Positions 33,835 through 43,580 are shown, counted from the first letter of the stretch. The stretch: 64,000 nucleotides of DNA from an uncultured Bacteroidia bacterium (GCA_902785755.1 CACZZO010000011.1:47489-111488), one strand, 5' to 3'. Notes: generated by a model not told the origin, from the letters alone. Translations and numbers: made by a program.

Positions 33835-36825
33835 ATGAAACCGCTCAAATTCATAAGGCATCTTTTGGTTCTGTTGCTGTTGGCGCAAGGCGTTGTGGCC
33901 GAGGCGCAGCATTATGTCCCTTTGGGCGGCGAGTTGGATTCGCTTTTGGTTTTGCCGAAATTGGGCGGCGATTCGGCGTATTTGGTGAACGAATCGCTGA
34001 GCGTGGTGGAAGGCGGCACCTTGCAGATGGAGGATGGAACGAGGATGTTTTTCGGCCAATCGGCCTATTTGCGCGTCGATGGCGGTCGGCTTTGGCTCGA
34101 CGGCCAGCGCAACGACTCGATTTATCTGCTTTGCTACGAGTTTTCGCACGACTGGGCGGGCATCCAACTGAAAAACATCGCCGAGGAAGACGCGGTGAGG
34201 CTTTCATTCGTTGAAGTGGTGGGTGCCCTGACCGCCTTGAATGCCTCCACAAGCAGCCATGTCACGGTGAGGCATTGCTCGTTCAACAACTTTTACGCGG
34301 GCAAAGGCATGGAACTGATTGACTGCTGCAATTTCTTGATTGACAGTTGTTTGTTTTACCAATGCGTTTCGGGAATCGAGTTGAAATCGAGGGCAAAAGA
34401 CAGCAAATTCAACCGTTTTTCGCACAACATTTTCGACCAAGGGCAAATCAACATTGAGATTTCCAATGTCGGCTACGGCTTCAAGTGCAGCCAAAACCAC
34501 ATTTCCGACAACTGCTTCCAAGGCGCGGCCACGGCCATCAGTTTTGAAACGGTAGGCGGCATTTCCGACAAGGATGCGAAGAATTTCATCGAGAACAACC
34601 TGATTTCGTCCGACTTGCCCGAGGGCAGTTTGGGCTACTCGTCCTACGGCATCAAGGCGGCGATGGACTCGCTCGTGATTCGCAACAATGTGTTTTGGAG
34701 CAACGACGAGGCTATCAGGATGATGCGAATTTGTCAACTTGAGATTACACATAACACATTCTATGACAACGAGTTGGTAATTACCAATCTGAAAGAAGCA
34801 GGCAGTGTCAATTTTTATGGGAACACCTTGAGCGAGATGAAGAAACGGGTAATTAGTTTTCCGTCCAACCTGTCACAGATGAACGGCAACAACTTTTTGC
34901 ACTACAAGAAAAACGCGATTCTTTTCGCCAATGTTTCAACTGAAGACATCGATATGCGCGGCAATTTTTGGGATGCAGAAACTACGCAAGATATTGATAT
35001 TGTAATACTTGACAAAAAAGATTCAGCTGCATTAGGCGAAATCATCTACGAGAATTATCTGCCTGAATGTGACACGACGGCTCCCATTTCGCCTCCGTTT
35101 GCGGTGAAAAAGCAGTTTGTGAACGGCTCATGGCTGATTTCGTGGGACGAAAACCCCGAGCGCGACATTGACCACTATGTGCTGTTTTACGGCAATTTCA
35201 ATTATTACAAATATGCCCACCACATTGATTCCATTTTCGGCAATTCATACATTGTTTCTACGCAACAAACTGACAATCTGTCTGTTATGGCTTGCGATAG
35301 AGTCTACAATCCAGATATTTACGCCTCGACGGGCCAAAGTGCCTACGCTTTCGCGACTTATTATCCATACGCGGGTGCTGACGGCGAGTTGTGCGCGCCA
35401 GCAACGGGTTTTGCCATTGAAGATGCCAACATTCCCTACATTTACGGCGGTTTCGAGTGGCGCACTTCGGGAACGGGGCATTTCTCCGATTCTTTGTCGC
35501 TGCAACCAGTGTATTACCCTTCGGAGGCCGATTTTGACGCTGGCGAAGTGACTTTGACCTTGCGCGTGATCTACGATGGCACAACCAAGACGGATGAAAT
35601 GAAGTTGCTCTTATACAAGGAATTAAGTGTATTTGCGGGCGAGGATTACTACAGTGGCTTGTCGCGGCCTTTGTCGCTCGACCAAGCCGAGGCTTATAAT
35701 TATGATTCGTTGATGTGGCATTCATTGTGCGATGGGCGTTTCGAGGATTCGCTTTCGCTGCACACTTTGTATCATCCGGGCGCGACGGACAAGACGCATG
35801 GCCATGTAGACTTGGTTTTGGAGGCTTGGTCGCATTGCGGCTATGCGTCGGACACGGTGCATTTCGACCTTTACAAGGAGTTTTCGCTTGAAGGAAAAAC
35901 TTGGTCAAATGATGGATTGCAACCTAATACTCAGGTGATTGCGGCATCGTTACACAATGAAAACCAGTTCCTTTCGGGCTTTTATCGCACGGTTTCTGAC
36001 TCGGCGGGTGTCTTCAAGTTCCACTCGCTGCTTCCCGACACCTATATTTTATATGCTTTCCCCGACACTTTGGAAATGAATTCGGGTGGGACGTATTATT
36101 TGGGCGATTTGCAATGGAGCGAGTCGAACATGATTGAGGTGGATGGCAATGTCTATGATGTTGATATTGAGTTGCCTGCATTGCATCCGCTTGCGAGCGG
36201 CGATGGACGCATAGAGGGCGTTTTCGACTATCCCGAAACGACCTTCAAGGCACGCGATTTCTATTGTCAGCCGTGGTTGCGCGAAGGCGAAGATGTATCG
36301 TATTGCTCTGATGGCTTGTCGAATGTCGGCATTTTGCTGCTGAACGCGACCAAACAGCGGATTTTGGGCTTCACGCTGACCGATTTTGCCGGGCATTTCC
36401 GTTTTGGAAATCTGCCTTTTGGCACTTATCAAGTAATGGCCGACTTGCCACGATACGGTCGCGGCATGTGCGAGGAAATCACTTTATCACCCGAACAACC
36501 TATTATTAGAGATTTGCATCTTTTTGTCAATCAAGATGGTAGGGTGATGATGCGACCAAATCCATCGATTGTTGACGGGATGGAATTGAGTGTATTTCCG
36601 AACCCTGCTGAGGACAGAATTACCATCAGCGGCTTGAAAGCCAATACAAACGTTCAAATTTCCATCCAAAACAGTTTAGGATTGACTTTGTGGACTGAAA
36701 ACAAGGCAGTTACAAATCTCTTGGGCGAATTGACTCTCAAATTGCCCGATTTGCCTTCGGGCGTTTATTTCATCCATGTTGAAAGTTCGTCAGGGAGTGT
36801 GATGGCAAAGTTTGTGAAACAATGA
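33835..36825 (+). CDS. T9SS-secreted right-handed beta-helix surface protein
   Basis: 996 residues. The signal peptide ends AEA before Gln. Residues ~90-400 contain beta-helix turns (TVRHCSFNNFYAG, FLIDSCLFYQCVSGIELKS, LVIRNNVFWSNDEAI, LEITHNTFYDNELVI), as in right-handed parallel beta-helix proteins. Ig-like and carboxypeptidase-regulatory-like segments follow (residues ~650-890). The C-terminus (SVFPNPAEDRITISG...LPSGVYFIH) is a T9SS type A sorting domain. It starts 3 bp after the STN-barrel stop and overlaps the next gene by 4 bp. It could bind or act on a polysaccharide or protein; no catalytic motif is evident. Confidence 0.8.
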   Translation: MKPLKFIRHLLVLLLLAQGVVAEAQHYVPLGGELDSLLVLPKLGGDSAYLVNESLSVVEGGTLQMEDGTRMFFGQSAYLRVDGGRLWLDGQRNDSIYLLCYEFSHDWAGIQLKNIAEEDAVRLSFVEVVGALTALNASTSSHVTVRHCSFNNFYAGKGMELIDCCNFLIDSCLFYQCVSGIELKSRAKDSKFNRFSHNIFDQGQINIEISNVGYGFKCSQNHISDNCFQGAATAISFETVGGISDKDAKNFIENNLISSDLPEGSLGYSSYGIKAAMDSLVIRNNVFWSNDEAIRMMRICQLEITHNTFYDNELVITNLKEAGSVNFYGNTLSEMKKRVISFPSNLSQMNGNNFLHYKKNAILFANVSTEDIDMRGNFWDAETTQDIDIVILDKKDSAALGEIIYENYLPECDTTAPISPPFAVKKQFVNGSWLISWDENPERDIDHYVLFYGNFNYYKYAHHIDSIFGNSYIVSTQQTDNLSVMACDRVYNPDIYASTGQSAYAFATYYPYAGADGELCAPATGFAIEDANIPYIYGGFEWRTSGTGHFSDSLSLQPVYYPSEADFDAGEVTLTLRVIYDGTTKTDEMKLLLYKELSVFAGEDYYSGLSRPLSLDQAEAYNYDSLMWHSLCDGRFEDSLSLHTLYHPGATDKTHGHVDLVLEAWSHCGYASDTVHFDLYKEFSLEGKTWSNDGLQPNTQVIAASLHNENQFLSGFYRTVSDSAGVFKFHSLLPDTYILYAFPDTLEMNSGGTYYLGDLQWSESNMIEVDGNVYDVDIELPALHPLASGDGRIEGVFDYPETTFKARDFYCQPWLREGEDVSYCSDGLSNVGILLLNATKQRILGFTLTDFAGHFRFGNLPFGTYQVMADLPRYGRGMCEEITLSPEQPIIRDLHLFVNQDGRVMMRPNPSIVDGMELSVFPNPAEDRITISGLKANTNVQISIQNSLGLTLWTENKAVTNLLGELTLKLPDLPSGVYFIHVESSSGSVMAKFVKQ

Positions 36826-39785
36826 AAGGGTTGGTTATGAAGAAGTTGCTTGCGTTTTTTGCCTTCATGTTGTGGTTGGTTTCCTCGATTTTCGCTCAAG
36901 CAACCATTGAAGGCAGTGTGTATGAGCAAGACGGCCTCACCCCGATTGAAGGTGCGGAAATTTCCTTTTCAGGCTATGGTTTGGAAGGTGATACCCTTGT
37001 TTTTCAGTTTGTTACGGACTCCATAGGCCGTTATGAAGGCGAATTGGAAGCGGGCGTTTATTGGGTTTGCGCCGCTGCCGAAGGCTATCAAACGGCAAGT
37101 CTTTCGGATTCGTTGATGGTCGAGGAGGGACAATCCTTGGCAGATTTCGATTTTATTTTGTTAGAGATTTGGCATCCAGTGCGTTATGTGGCAGCACGCA
37201 ACTACTACAGCGATTTGGTGCGCGTCAGTTGGTCGATGCACGAGCCGCTGTTGTATGAGGATTTCGAGACGGGTGATTTCAGTCGTTTCAGTTGGAACAA
37301 TTTGGTTTCCGGACACCCTTGGGCCATCGATTCAATTCATGCATACGAGGGCCAGTATTGCATGAAATCGACTTGCGAGGGCATTGACAACGGCCTTTCG
37401 GAGATTGAAGTTTCGGTGTATGTGCCTTTGTCGGGGCAGATGGCTTTCTTTAGCAAGATTTCCTCGGAATCGCCGTGGGATGTGGGGCGTTTTTATTTGG
37501 ATGGCGCGAAATTGCTGGAATGTTCGGGTGAAGAAGAATGGACGGAGCATCGTTTTGACATCACGGCGGGCGAGCATCTGTTCCGCTGGGCATACGCGAA
37601 GGATGCCTCAACGAATGTGGGCGACGACGGCTTTTATGTCGATGCCATCCATTTCTATTTGGAAGACAGTGCTTTACTGAAGTCCAACGCCCGCTCATTC
37701 CAATATTATGACCTGTTTCGCCGCCGTTTTGAGGAAGAGCCGGTGATGTTGGCTTCGCATTTGACCGACACCGTTTTCATGGAAACGAATTGGCGCGGCT
37801 TGTTGTGGGGTCGCTACCAATGGGGCGTGGCTTGTTTTTACGAAGGCAACCGTTTCGCTTCGGATACAATATGGTCGGAATACCTTGACAAAGACATGAC
37901 TACCACATTGGAAATCAATGCCGTGACCAATGTCGGGGTGGTGCCTTCAGGTGCCCATGTGCTGCTGATGTCGCACGAAGGGCAAGGGCTGACTTACCAA
38001 GCCACGTTGGATGCCAACGGGCAGGTGACGATGAATGACGTTTATCGAGATTCATACGACCTCCGCATCCATCTTGACGGCTTTGTTGACTATGTTTCGG
38101 ATGCTCCGATTTCCGTTTGGGAACCTACCCAAATCGAGATTGAGTTGCAGGAGTTGATTATGGGCATTGATAGCCTTTATGTTTCGTCCACGGGTTGGGC
38201 AATATGGCAGTTTTCTGAATCGCAAAACCGTGATTTGCAATATGTTGAGCTAATGCTTGATAGTGTTCCCATAGGCACCAGTCTGGCTTCAGGTTACCAA
38301 ATCGATGTAAATGGCCTGACGGCAGGCGATACCTATTGTGTTCAGGCGCGACCTGTCTATCTTTCAGACACTTGCGACTGGTATTCTTACGAGTGGACTT
38401 ACCGACCCTGCTCTGATTATCAGGGCAGTACCAACGGCTTGAATTGGACGGTTCAAAACGATGCCGTCCGTTTGTCGTGGACTTATCCCGAAGACGACAC
38501 TTTATTGGGGGCAATGCTCTATCGCGATGGTGCTTATCTTGCTTTTACCGAGGAAGATAACTTCGTGGATTTGGCTGTCGACATGCACAATGACATAAAC
38601 TATTGCCTGCAATTGGTCTACGGTGGCCCAACCGACGGCACTTATTATTCCATGTCGTGCAAAGAATGTGCAACGGCCACATTTCCAGCCTATTGCGACC
38701 CTCCTATAAAGTTGGATGCAGAGAATTTCTTGGACGAAAACGGTGATTATGGTGCCTTGGTTTCGTGGGGCGAGCGTCCCGAGCCGATCAACCAATGGCT
38801 GCATTACGACAATGGCGCGTTTGAAACCTCCTTGGGCAGCGATGCGCTGATTTTTTGGAGCGTCCGTTTCGATGCTGAGGATTTGGCGGAGTTTGTGGGC
38901 ACTTCGTTGAAGAAGATAGCCCTTTTCGATGTACGGGCCGGCACTTACCAATTGTGGATTTATGTGGGTGGCGACAATGCTCCGCAAACGCCCGTCCATT
39001 CGCAAAACATGGCATTGACAGGTTCCCATGCTTGGCACGAAGAAGCCATATCACCTGCTTTGGAAATCCCTGAAAATGAGTCGATTTGGATTGTAATCGG
39101 GCAGCAGGGGCTGAACCGTCCGGCTGCCGCTTGTGCCGATATGGGCAATCCTAACGGGCGTTGGGTTTCGTTGGATGGCATCGAGTGGTTCGACATGCAC
39201 CATTTCAACATGTACTATACTTGGATGCTGCGGGCGTTTGTCACGAACCGCTCGGGTCGGATAATGCCTATAGATGAAGGTGACTTTGTCTTGCAGAACT
39301 TTAACCTTTATCGTTCATACGACAATATTGATTATCAACAGATTGCAACAGTTCCCTTCGTTGAAGGGCAAGAGTTTTACCAATATAGGGATATGTTGGT
39401 GGGAACCTCGCACCATGAGTTTTACTATCGTTTGACGGCGGTATATCTCTCCGATGAAGGCGAAACCTGCGAATCAGATTTTGCCGCTTCCTTGAACCAT
39501 CCCGAGGATAACTATGTCTGGGTTGACGACCATTGGAATTTGACTGAAAATCAAGAAACTAAATTGATTGTTTATCCCAATCCCGCATCCGACTTGCTCC
39601 ACATTGAGGCGAAAGATGTTTGTCGTTTGAGTGTTTTCAATGCCTTGGGGCGATGTGTGATTTCGGAGAAATTGGCCAAGGATGAAACCCAATTCGACTT
39701 TTCCGATTTGCCCAACGGCCTTTATCTGCTCAAAGTGGAAACCAAGAATGGCGTGGCAAGCAGGCGATTCGTGGTGGCGCATTGA
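36822..39785 (+). CDS. T9SS-secreted adhesin-like protein with gingipain-type domains
   Basis: 987 residues (ATG at 36837 is an alternative). The signal peptide ends SSIFA before Gln. A carboxypeptidase-regulatory domain (~25-110) is followed by a cleaved-adhesin/DUF2436-like module (LLYEDFETGDFSRFSWNN; YCMKSTCEGIDNGLSE; YAKDASTNVGDDGFYVDAI). A second similar module lies near residue 650 (WLHYDNGAFETSLG...). Fibronectin-like linkers separate them. The C-terminus (YPNPASDLLHIEA...LPNGLYLLKV) is a T9SS sorting domain. It resembles the haemagglutinin/adhesin parts of gingipains but has no protease domain. Last gene of the sigma/FecR operon. Confidence 0.78.
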   Translation: MKGLVMKKLLAFFAFMLWLVSSIFAQATIEGSVYEQDGLTPIEGAEISFSGYGLEGDTLVFQFVTDSIGRYEGELEAGVYWVCAAAEGYQTASLSDSLMVEEGQSLADFDFILLEIWHPVRYVAARNYYSDLVRVSWSMHEPLLYEDFETGDFSRFSWNNLVSGHPWAIDSIHAYEGQYCMKSTCEGIDNGLSEIEVSVYVPLSGQMAFFSKISSESPWDVGRFYLDGAKLLECSGEEEWTEHRFDITAGEHLFRWAYAKDASTNVGDDGFYVDAIHFYLEDSALLKSNARSFQYYDLFRRRFEEEPVMLASHLTDTVFMETNWRGLLWGRYQWGVACFYEGNRFASDTIWSEYLDKDMTTTLEINAVTNVGVVPSGAHVLLMSHEGQGLTYQATLDANGQVTMNDVYRDSYDLRIHLDGFVDYVSDAPISVWEPTQIEIELQELIMGIDSLYVSSTGWAIWQFSESQNRDLQYVELMLDSVPIGTSLASGYQIDVNGLTAGDTYCVQARPVYLSDTCDWYSYEWTYRPCSDYQGSTNGLNWTVQNDAVRLSWTYPEDDTLLGAMLYRDGAYLAFTEEDNFVDLAVDMHNDINYCLQLVYGGPTDGTYYSMSCKECATATFPAYCDPPIKLDAENFLDENGDYGALVSWGERPEPINQWLHYDNGAFETSLGSDALIFWSVRFDAEDLAEFVGTSLKKIALFDVRAGTYQLWIYVGGDNAPQTPVHSQNMALTGSHAWHEEAISPALEIPENESIWIVIGQQGLNRPAAACADMGNPNGRWVSLDGIEWFDMHHFNMYYTWMLRAFVTNRSGRIMPIDEGDFVLQNFNLYRSYDNIDYQQIATVPFVEGQEFYQYRDMLVGTSHHEFYYRLTAVYLSDEGETCESDFAASLNHPEDNYVWVDDHWNLTENQETKLIVYPNPASDLLHIEAKDVCRLSVFNALGRCVISEKLAKDETQFDFSDLPNGLYLLKVETKNGVASRRFVVAH

Positions 39786-39805
39786 GAAATTTGCCTGAAA
39801 TTCCG

Positions 39806-39813
39806 TATTTTTG
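39806..39813 (+). promoter_or_regulatory. -7 promoter box of the ABC-F gene
   Basis: TATTTTTG, 29 bp before the ATG at 39843. The nearest TTTG (39790) is too close to be a canonical -33 box. Confidence 0.5.
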
Positions 39814-39842
39814 CCGCGCAAACGCAAAACAAACGGTAAGCC

Positions 39843-41798
39843 ATGATTTCGATCCAAAACCTGAGTATGCACTTCACGGGTGAAGACCTCTTCACCGACA
39901 TTTCCTTCCTGATTCGCGAAAAAGACCGTATCGGCCTCGTGGGAAAAAACGGCGCGGGCAAGACCACGCTCTTGAAACTCATCTGTGGCATTGAGCAGCC
40001 TTCAAAGGGCGATGTAATTGTTCCTCAAGGTGTTACTATTGGCTATTTGCCCCAAGAAAAGAACGTGAACAGCACGAAAACCGTTTTGGACGAGGCTCTT
40101 TCCGCTTTTGACGAATACCACCAGTTGGAGCGCAATGCGGAGAAGTTGCAACAGGAATTGGCCGAGCGCACGGATTACGAAAGCCCTCAATACGAGAAAC
40201 TTATCGTGAAGTTGAACAACCTCAATGACCGTTTGGCTTTGCTCGGCGGCAATTCCATCGAAGGTGAGGCGGAACGCATTTTGGTAGGCTTGGGTTTTGG
40301 CCATGAAGATATGCTTCGGCCCATGCGCGAGTTCAGCAACGGCTGGCAAATGCGCGTGGAATTGGCCAAAATCTTGCTGAAAAAGCCCAACCTTTTACTT
40401 TTAGACGAGCCGACCAATCACCTTGACATTGAGTCCATTCAGTGGTTGGAAGGCTTCTTGAAGGCTTATTATGGCGCGATATTGATGGTGAGCCACGACC
40501 GCGCCTTTTTGGACAACATCACCATCCGCACGGTGGAAATCTCGAACGGCAAGATTTACGATTACAAAGTGCCGTATTCCGATTACGTCAGTCTGCGCGA
40601 GGAACGTGTGGACATGCAACGCTCGGCTTACGAAAACCAGCAGCGCGAAATCAAGAACATCGAGGCGTTCATTGAGCGTTTCCGCTACAAGGCGACCAAG
40701 GCCAAGCAGGTGCAAAGCCGCGTGAAACTCCTTGAAAAAATGGACGAAATCGTCATTGACGACATCGACAGCACGGCCATCCACTTCAAGTTTCCGCCTG
40801 CGCCACACTCCGGCAAGGTGACGCTCGAATTGAACCATGTGGGCAAATCCTACGGCGACAAAGTTATCCTAAAAGACATTAACTTGCTGATTCCGAGAGG
40901 GGAAAAGATCGCTTTCGTGGGGCGCAACGGCGAGGGCAAGTCCACGCTTTCCAAAATCATCTGCGGTGTGCTCGACCATGAGGGCGAGGTGAAACTAGGC
41001 CACGAGGTCAAAATTGGGTATTACGCCCAGAACCAACAGGACATGCTCGACATGAATAAGACCGTCTTTGAGACTTTGGACGATGTGGCTGTGGGCGATA
41101 TGCGCTTGAAAGTGAAGGCTTTACTCGGCTCTTTCCTCTTCCGTGGCGACGACATCGACAAGAAAGTGAAAGTGCTTTCGGGTGGCGAGAAAGCCCGTTT
41201 GTCGTTGGCCAAAATGCTCCTTTTCCCAACCAATTTGTTGGTCTTGGACGAGCCGACCAACCACTTGGACATGCTCTCGAAGGACATCCTGAAAAACGCC
41301 CTGATTCAATACGACGGCACATTAATCATCGTATCCCACGACCGTGATTTCCTTCAAGGCTTGACCAACAAGGTCTATGAATTCCGCAAACCGAACATCA
41401 AGGAATACATCGGCGACATCTATGACTTCTTGGAACAGAAGAACCTCAACCACCTGAAAGAGTTGGAGATAGCCGCCAAGCAGCAACCTCAGAAAGTCGC
41501 CGCCGAACCCGTTTCGCAAAACAAAATCAATTACGAGCGCAAGAAACAAATCGATGCCAAACTCCGCAAGGTAGATAAGGAAATCCAACGCTTGGAGGAA
41601 GCCATCGGCAAACTCGAAGCCGAACTTGCCGAACAAGACAAAATTATGGCCAACCCTGAGCAACACCCTGAAACCAAGATAGATAACGACTGGTATTGGG
41701 CCTATGGCAAGAAGAAAGAGGAACTCCAAGCTCTGATGGACGACTGGGGCGAGAAGCAAATCGAGCGGGAAGAAGTGATGGCGGAGTACGGGAAATAG
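39843..41798 (+). CDS. ABC-F family ATP-binding protein
   Basis: 651 residues with no membrane segments. It has two ABC domains: Walker A GKNGAGKTTLL and GRNGEGKSTLS, ABC-signature LSGGEKARLSL in the second (FSNGWQMRVEL in the first), and LLLDEPTNHLD / LVLDEPTNHLD Walker B. A charged linker (residues ~240-300) joins them, and a C-terminal coiled coil (KQIDAKLRKVDKEIQRLEEA) follows. ABC-F proteins act on the ribosome in translation or antibiotic protection. The subgroup (EttA, Uup-like or other) cannot be set by eye; the C-terminal coiled coil favours Uup-like. Confidence 0.93.
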   Translation: MISIQNLSMHFTGEDLFTDISFLIREKDRIGLVGKNGAGKTTLLKLICGIEQPSKGDVIVPQGVTIGYLPQEKNVNSTKTVLDEALSAFDEYHQLERNAEKLQQELAERTDYESPQYEKLIVKLNNLNDRLALLGGNSIEGEAERILVGLGFGHEDMLRPMREFSNGWQMRVELAKILLKKPNLLLLDEPTNHLDIESIQWLEGFLKAYYGAILMVSHDRAFLDNITIRTVEISNGKIYDYKVPYSDYVSLREERVDMQRSAYENQQREIKNIEAFIERFRYKATKAKQVQSRVKLLEKMDEIVIDDIDSTAIHFKFPPAPHSGKVTLELNHVGKSYGDKVILKDINLLIPRGEKIAFVGRNGEGKSTLSKIICGVLDHEGEVKLGHEVKIGYYAQNQQDMLDMNKTVFETLDDVAVGDMRLKVKALLGSFLFRGDDIDKKVKVLSGGEKARLSLAKMLLFPTNLLVLDEPTNHLDMLSKDILKNALIQYDGTLIIVSHDRDFLQGLTNKVYEFRKPNIKEYIGDIYDFLEQKNLNHLKELEIAAKQQPQKVAAEPVSQNKINYERKKQIDAKLRKVDKEIQRLEEAIGKLEAELAEQDKIMANPEQHPETKIDNDWYWAYGKKKEELQALMDDWGEKQIEREEVMAEYGK

Positions 41799-41830
41799 GC
41801 GTTAAAGTGTTCTTTTCCACAAAAAAATCC

Positions 41831-41942
41831 GATTATCTGCTGCTAACCCGATTTTTTAAGGACTTAGCAGCAGATAATCTGTAAAAAATGCACGATAACT
41901 TGCTGCTAAGTCGATTTTTTAGGGACTTAACAGCAGATTATC
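41831..41942. repeat. left palindrome pair flanking the ATPase-nuclease cassette
   Basis: Two 49-bp palindromes (41831-41879 and 41894-41942) are separated by 14 bp. Each has 19-bp arms and an 11-bp T-rich loop. In the first, the outer 16 bp (GATTATCTGCTGCTAA) pair perfectly. The same 112-bp pair occurs at 43411-43522 in the same orientation. The end of the second palindrome forms the stop codon of the ATPase gene. Confidence 0.92.
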
Positions 41943-43362
41943 GGTATTCTTTGAACAAATCGTCCATTTTCACTTCGGATTGGATGTTGTTCCAATAGGC
42001 ATTGTGGGCCACGCCGTAGGTGGTAATCATTGTGGTATGAATGGCCTTACGGGTCTTGGTGACTTGCTGGAACACGGATTGGCGTCTTCTGAGGTTTTTA
42101 TCTTCTTCGTTGTCAATCTGATAGGTGTCGTTTGAGAACTTCATTTCACAAAGGTTGATGACACCGTCGTTGCGGTCGATGAGGAGGTCGATTTGTGCAC
42201 CGTCGTGTTCCTTGGTGGCTTCGGTGTGCCACGATTGCGCCGTGCTGACCACGCCGCCAATGCCCAAAGCCTCTTTGATTTGCGGCAAATGCCATAGGCA
42301 GACACGCTCGAAAGCCAAGCCTGCCCAAGTGGAGTGGAGTTGCGAGGATAAGTTGTTGGACCAGAAGTGGTTGTCCTTCTTTATGTTGCTTGTGAGGTAG
42401 CGGAAATAAAACAGCGTGAAGTTGTCCATCAGTTGGTAAATCGCGTCGCGTTGCTTCTTGCCGAGGATTTGGTATTTTCTGATGAAGTTGCATTGCTCCA
42501 ATTCCTCAAGGGTGCGGATGAAGACGGCGTTGTCGTCGAGGCCAGTGTTTTCGAGGAGTTCCTTGCGGGTCATTCCGGCCTTTTTGGTCGCCAAGGCGGT
42601 GACGATGCTGATGTAGGGCGTGGGCTTCTTAAACAACGAGTCGTACAAGGCCTCAAATTCGTGGGAGAGGCGGCCGTTTTCGCTGAAAAACAGGCGGTCG
42701 ATGTTTTGCGAAAGACTCTCGCCGCGCCGCAAGAGGCTCCAATAATACGGGATGCCGCCCAATATCATATAGGCTTCGGTGAGGTCTTTGCGCGTCAAGC
42801 TGATTTGCAGCGATTGGGCGTATTGCTCACATTCGCCGAGGCAGAAAGGCCGCAGGTAGATTTGGTCGGTCAGGCGGTTGTGCAGCCCGCCGTGGTCGCG
42901 GATGATTTTCTTGATGATCCACGAGGTGGCGCTACCGCAAACGATGAGGACGATGTCGTTGCGCATATTGGCCCAACCGTTCCAAAAATGCTCCAACGCA
43001 CTGACAAACTGTGACTTGGGCGTGTCCATCCAAGGAAGTTCATCCAAGAAAACTACTTTTTTCCTGTCGGGCGATTGCTCCAAAACCGCTTCGAGGAGGT
43101 GGAAGGCCTCAAACCAAGTGCGGGGCATCTTGCAGCGTTTCAGTCCGGCGCGCCGCAGCGACTCACGAAACTCGGTCAGTTGTTCCTTCTTGTCGGCGTT
43201 GGCCACGCCCGTGTGGTAAAACGCGAAATGGTTCTCAAAAGTCTCTTTGATGAGGTAGGTCTTGCCCACGCGCCGCCGCCCGTAAACGGCGCAGAATTGC
43301 GATTCGTCTTTCTCCAACAGTTCAAGGAGTTCTCTTCTTTCTTCGTTGCGTCCAATCAGCAT
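41938..43362 (-). CDS. AAA ATPase with C-terminal PD-(D/E)XK domain (archaeal ATPase/DUF234 type)
   Basis: 474 residues. Walker A is GRRRVGKT (28-35) and Walker B KVVFLDELPW (~102-111). A helical/winged-helix middle follows (LATKKAGMTRKELLENTGL, a likely HTH). The C-terminal DUF234-like domain has GAQIDLLIDR and INLCEMKFSND, giving Asp and Glu-x-Lys nuclease residues. This family is spread widely among archaea and Bacteroidota as variable paralogues; function unknown. The gene is bracketed by identical-order palindrome pairs; its last codon lies in the left pair, and its ATG is 48 bp from the right pair. Confidence 0.88.
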   Translation of the reverse strand: MLIGRNEERRELLELLEKDESQFCAVYGRRRVGKTYLIKETFENHFAFYHTGVANADKKEQLTEFRESLRRAGLKRCKMPRTWFEAFHLLEAVLEQSPDRKKVVFLDELPWMDTPKSQFVSALEHFWNGWANMRNDIVLIVCGSATSWIIKKIIRDHGGLHNRLTDQIYLRPFCLGECEQYAQSLQISLTRKDLTEAYMILGGIPYYWSLLRRGESLSQNIDRLFFSENGRLSHEFEALYDSLFKKPTPYISIVTALATKKAGMTRKELLENTGLDDNAVFIRTLEELEQCNFIRKYQILGKKQRDAIYQLMDNFTLFYFRYLTSNIKKDNHFWSNNLSSQLHSTWAGLAFERVCLWHLPQIKEALGIGGVVSTAQSWHTEATKEHDGAQIDLLIDRNDGVINLCEMKFSNDTYQIDNEEDKNLRRRQSVFQQVTKTRKAIHTTMITTYGVAHNAYWNNIQSEVKMDDLFKEYR

Positions 43363-43410
43363 AAGGATGTCGTTTTTCGTTCAATGCTGCAAAGAAACGA
43401 AATTATTTCG

Positions 43411-43522
43411 GATTATCTGCTGTTAAGTCGTTTTTATTTGCACTTAACAGCATATAATCTGCAAAAAATGTGAGATAACCTGCTGTTAAGTCAATTTTTT
43501 GAGGACTTAGCAGCAGATTATC
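43411..43522. repeat. right palindrome pair flanking the ATPase-nuclease cassette
   Basis: Palindromes at 43411-43459 and 43474-43522, each 49 bp (19-11-19), with a 14-bp spacer. They match the left pair in order, spacing and orientation. Consensus arm: GATTATCTGCTGTTAAGTC. It lies between the ATPase gene and the promoter of the next gene. Confidence 0.92.
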
Positions 43523-43530
43523 ATTTGTTT

Positions 43531-43563
43531 TTTGCGAAAAATAGGAAGATTTGTCTATTTTTG
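43531..43563 (+). promoter_or_regulatory. promoter of the Cys-rich unknown gene
   Basis: TTTG (43531-43534), 21-bp spacer and TATTTTTG (43556-43563). It begins 9 bp after the right palindrome pair and rules out a start at 43551, so the gene is taken from 43581. Confidence 0.65.
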
Positions 43564-43580
43564 CCGTCAAAACAAAGCCG

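Noticed and set aside
41831..41942. Intrinsic terminator of the ABC-F gene
   Set aside because: The T-run lies in the loop, not after the stem, and the same structures recur on the other side of the ATPase gene.
41831..43522. CRISPR array
   Set aside because: The repeats are two pairs 1.5 kb apart with a nearly constant 14-bp spacer, strong internal dyads and no cas genes, so they are not direct repeats with variable spacers.
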